Assembly (NCBI GenBank): GCA_903919125.1
Contig: CAIXGS010000014.1
Coordinates: 1 to 64,000 of the forward strand
Reading direction: 5' to 3'
DNA from: an uncultured Spartobacteria bacterium
Lineage (GTDB): Bacteria > Verrucomicrobiota > Verrucomicrobiia > Chthoniobacterales > Chthoniobacteraceae
Length of the DNA: 64,000 nt
Shown: positions 61,895-64,000 of the stretch, in pieces
How positions within the stretch are numbered: the first letter of the stretch is position 1
How the letters are laid out: each line of letters begins with the position of its first letter
Notes under the pieces: generated by a model
Told to the model about the DNA's origin: nothing
The model's input: only the letters and a program-made list of their open reading frames with translations
The model's database searches: none
Position numbers and translations under genes: made by a program

Positions 61895-63262
61895 CTACTC
61901 GAAAGGCATCAGCTTGCCGTCGGTTCCGTTCCAGATAAAAACTCTTCCGTCTGCAGCGCCCGCCGCGATGCGTGTGCCATCCTTGTTGCAACTCACGCAC
62001 TGGAGGACGGCGTTAACTTTGTCCAACTTTTGGATTTTCGCGGTTTCCGAGGATTGCGCTCCTGTGTGTTTTTGAATCGCGGAAAAAACCGAACCGCCTC
62101 CTCGGTCTGTGACGCTCGCCAAACGGGTTCCGTCTGCGGACCAGTGGAGTGCAGAAGTGACCTGTTTTTTGTCGCCCAACACGGCGTCCTGTTCGCGGCT
62201 GTCTCGATCCCAGATTTTGATTTCACGGTCGGCTCCCGTGGTGGCGACGCGTGGATTGAGCGGGTCGAATACAACGCTCAGAACCTGATTGGTGTGGCCC
62301 TCGTACGTGCCCACAAGTGCGCCTGAGAGCGGTTCCCAGCGGCGCATGAGGCGGTCCGCTCCGGCGCTGGCCAGCCATAGGCCGTCTTTGGAAAGTGCGA
62401 GGCCGTAGATGGAGTCTTCATGGGCCTTCCAGGTCTGGAGAATCTTGCGATTCTCGGCGGCGATCCGGTGGATGAACCCGCCCCTGCTGGCCAGAGAATC
62501 CGCAGCCCAGAGAGTTCCGCCGTTTGTACAGAGCGCTGTAACGTCCCCGCTGAGGCCTTCTGTGATGGCGCCCGTGGTTTTGCCATCGGCGACGTTCCAG
62601 AACCTGATCTGGCGAAAGCCGCCTGTGACGATTGTATTGCCATCGTGGGACCAGAGCAGCGAAGCCACCGTGTCCACCTCCGCCAAGATGGTGCTTTTGA
62701 GGGGGAACCGCTCTGCCATGGCATCGTGCAGTTCGACGTTGCCGCCGCGAGCTACTGCTAGTGTTGACCCGTCTGGAGAAAAGGAGAGAGCAAACACAGG
62801 TTTCACACCCGTAGGCAGCGGCCTGAGCTTCACCGGTTTGACGCGCGGGGGGCGCTCCATGACAGCAGCATCCCACGGCGCCCCCGCTTCCAACCAGGCG
62901 CGTACCGCAGCGATTTGAGGGGCGGTGAGCTGTTTTTTGGGCGGCATGTGTGGGTCACCCTCTTTGGAGAGCACAGAAAAAAGGAGGCTCTCCGTCGCCT
63001 TCCCTGGCATCAGGACGGGGCCGGATTCCCCGCCCGCCTGGATGCCATGTTCCGTCCCAAGTTTGAGCCCGCCCTTGCTCTTGCCAGTCCGGTGGCAGGC
63101 AACACATTCGTCGCGCAGGACCTCCAAGGCAGCGGCCGTGGTGGGATGAGTTTCTGTGACTGCGGGTGCAGGCGTGGGTGCAGGTGTGGGTGCTTGAGCA
63201 AGGACGTCTCCGGGGAAAAAACTCAGGAGCGCTGGGATCAAAAATGAAAGAGGGAGCCGCAT
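61895..63262 (-). CDS. Exported cytochrome c (PSCyt1) - WD40 repeat protein
   Basis: This 455-residue protein has a signal peptide (LSFLIPALLSFFPGDVLA), a Pro/Thr-rich linker and a cytochrome c domain of the planctomycete type with haem motif CVACH and MPPKK as the likely distal methionine. About six WD40 repeats follow (e.g. LWSHDGNTIVTGGFRQIRFW). This architecture is common in Planctomycetes and Verrucomicrobia, and its function there is unknown. It follows a gene for an exported beta-rich protein on the same strand, with a heptanucleotide repeat between them. Confidence 0.9.
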   Translation of the reverse strand: MRLPLSFLIPALLSFFPGDVLAQAPTPAPTPAPAVTETHPTTAAALEVLRDECVACHRTGKSKGGLKLGTEHGIQAGGESGPVLMPGKATESLLFSVLSKEGDPHMPPKKQLTAPQIAAVRAWLEAGAPWDAAVMERPPRVKPVKLRPLPTGVKPVFALSFSPDGSTLAVARGGNVELHDAMAERFPLKSTILAEVDTVASLLWSHDGNTIVTGGFRQIRFWNVADGKTTGAITEGLSGDVTALCTNGGTLWAADSLASRGGFIHRIAAENRKILQTWKAHEDSIYGLALSKDGLWLASAGADRLMRRWEPLSGALVGTYEGHTNQVLSVVFDPLNPRVATTGADREIKIWDRDSREQDAVLGDKKQVTSALHWSADGTRLASVTDRGGGSVFSAIQKHTGAQSSETAKIQKLDKVNAVLQCVSCNKDGTRIAAGAADGRVFIWNGTDGKLMPFE

Positions 63263-63280
63263 GTGGTGCTATTTTCTTAG

Positions 63281-63317
63281 TTCTTGGTTCTTGGTTCTTG
63301 GTTCTTGGTTCTTGGTT
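63281..63317. repeat. TTCTTGG heptanucleotide repeat
   Basis: Five tandem TTCTTGG units (63281-63315), with variant copies at the right edge, lie in the 66-bp space between two reverse-strand genes, right upstream of the cytochrome-WD40 start. Confidence 0.9.
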
Positions 63318-63328
63318 CCTTGTTCGGT

Positions 63329-64000
63329 CTATTTCTTTGTGGCCGGTGGCGGGGTAGCTGCGGTTGGACCGACTGTCACCCAAAGGTCGTGCGCTATGTC
63401 TGACGCCGAATCCCAGCGTTTGAGATCGGCGCGTAGGGAGTAGGCCATCCCCACAAAAATCGGTGGTGATGCCTTGGTCCATACCGATAGGCTCGCCTGA
63501 GCGGTTGCGGAAGGCGCGTTGGATGCGGAATGGAGCGTCACTTCAAAATCACCGCCTTTTTCTGGAACGGCAACTTCCGGCGCGAACACCCCTTCCGGTA
63601 AACCGCTGACGCGCACGATAAGCGGCTCCTTCCAGTTGTTTGTGAACGTAGATTTTAGCTTGAGCGCCAAGGTTTTCCCGGCATCCACGCGGACGGGTTT
63701 GCCCTCCGTGAGCTCCACCGTAAACGCCGGTGCCGGTGCCGCGATCTCCACCACAAATTCACACCCAGCGCCGCCGTGTTGGAAAAGATCCCGCACCAAA
63801 AGCGTGTAGTCACCATCCACCGCCGCCGTCCAAGTGACATTCGGCTCCGTGGTGATGTCGGACGGATTTGCGCTCGCCGCGACCTGCTGCGCTGTCGGAC
63901 CCTGCACCACCAAATCCCCTTCGATGCCCAAGCCTAGACTGCGGGACCAGAACCGAGCCGTCAGACGCTCGCCCTTTTTCATGGCAACCTTGTACGCTGA
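63329..64000 (-). CDS. Exported beta-rich protein, C-terminal part (runs off the window)
   Basis: The frame stays open to the window edge, so only the last 223 codons are seen. The sequence has pre-peptidase C-terminal (PPC)-like features (WTAAVDGDYTLLVRDLFQHG) followed by an Ig-like beta domain and a Pro/Ala-rich end. Such domains occur in large secreted PVC proteins, often beside cytochrome-WD40 genes as here. Confidence 0.75.
   Translation of the reverse strand, partial: SAYKVAMKKGERLTARFWSRSLGLGIEGDLVVQGPTAQQVAASANPSDITTEPNVTWTAAVDGDYTLLVRDLFQHGGAGCEFVVEIAAPAPAFTVELTEGKPVRVDAGKTLALKLKSTFTNNWKEPLIVRVSGLPEGVFAPEVAVPEKGGDFEVTLHSASNAPSATAQASLSVWTKASPPIFVGMAYSLRADLKRWDSASDIAHDLWVTVGPTAATPPPATKK

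Overview
The window most likely comes from a Verrucomicrobiota genome (Opitutaceae-like or a relative). The clues are a WD40 protein fused to a planctomycete/verrucomicrobial-type cytochrome c domain, a Tat-exported Gfo/Idh/MocA oxidoreductase, a protein built of short leucine-rich repeats of the kind common in the PVC group, and many genes whose start codon follows an A/C-rich leader with no Shine-Dalgarno sequence. This placement is an inference; there is no rRNA or other strong phylogenetic marker here.

Positions 1-22800 are an accessory region with few recognisable housekeeping genes. It holds a MoxR-type AAA+ ATPase and a HExxH/vWA protein followed by two tandem, tryptophan-rich repeat proteins with duplicated structured leaders (400-7043). 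Next is a reverse-strand set with a polyvalent-type kinase, a three-fold Cys/His-repeat miniprotein and a GIY-YIG nuclease (7125-8603). A histone-deacetylase-like hydrolase and a second vWA protein follow, then two NADAR-family proteins with a WYL-type regulator (11718-14333). DNA polymerase IV, a pair of novel paralogues around a SplB-like radical SAM enzyme (16141-19519), a leucine-rich-repeat protein and a HExxH protein complete the region. Two long direct repeats and a recurring CCCTCCC..CAAA..AGG motif link separate parts of it and may mark a common regulon.

Positions 22841-35400 look like ordinary chromosome: an HD-domain protein, a complete RND efflux operon with one adaptor and two different permeases, an acetate permease with its DUF485 partner, and the Gfo/Idh/MocA oxidoreductase.

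Positions 35435-57786 are an integrated element bounded by a perfect 52-bp direct repeat of the 3' part of a tRNA-Arg(ACG) gene, period 22300 bp. It encodes a tyrosine integrase, an excisionase-like HTH protein, a RepA/DnaB-like ATPase beside an iteron-like repeat cluster, and a terminase-small-subunit-like protein. It also carries a membrane-anchored sigma-like factor, a Sel1-trypsin protein and a tightly packed six-gene operon (41266-53953). The operon order is SNF2 helicase-DUF3883, AAA ATPase, TOPRIM-like protein, DUF1156 DNA methylase, AlbA_2/HATPase protein, DUF499 ATPase. It looks like an antiphage system related to helicase-methylase-ATPase and DISARM-type loci but with extra components. 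The element's gene set recalls phage satellites.

Beyond the element (57787-64000) come a MazF-type toxin-antitoxin pair, an orphan antitoxin-like gene, an IS3 remnant, the SelO AMPylase gene, an uncharacterised conserved gene, the cytochrome-WD40 gene and the C-terminal part of an exported beta-rich protein running off the window.
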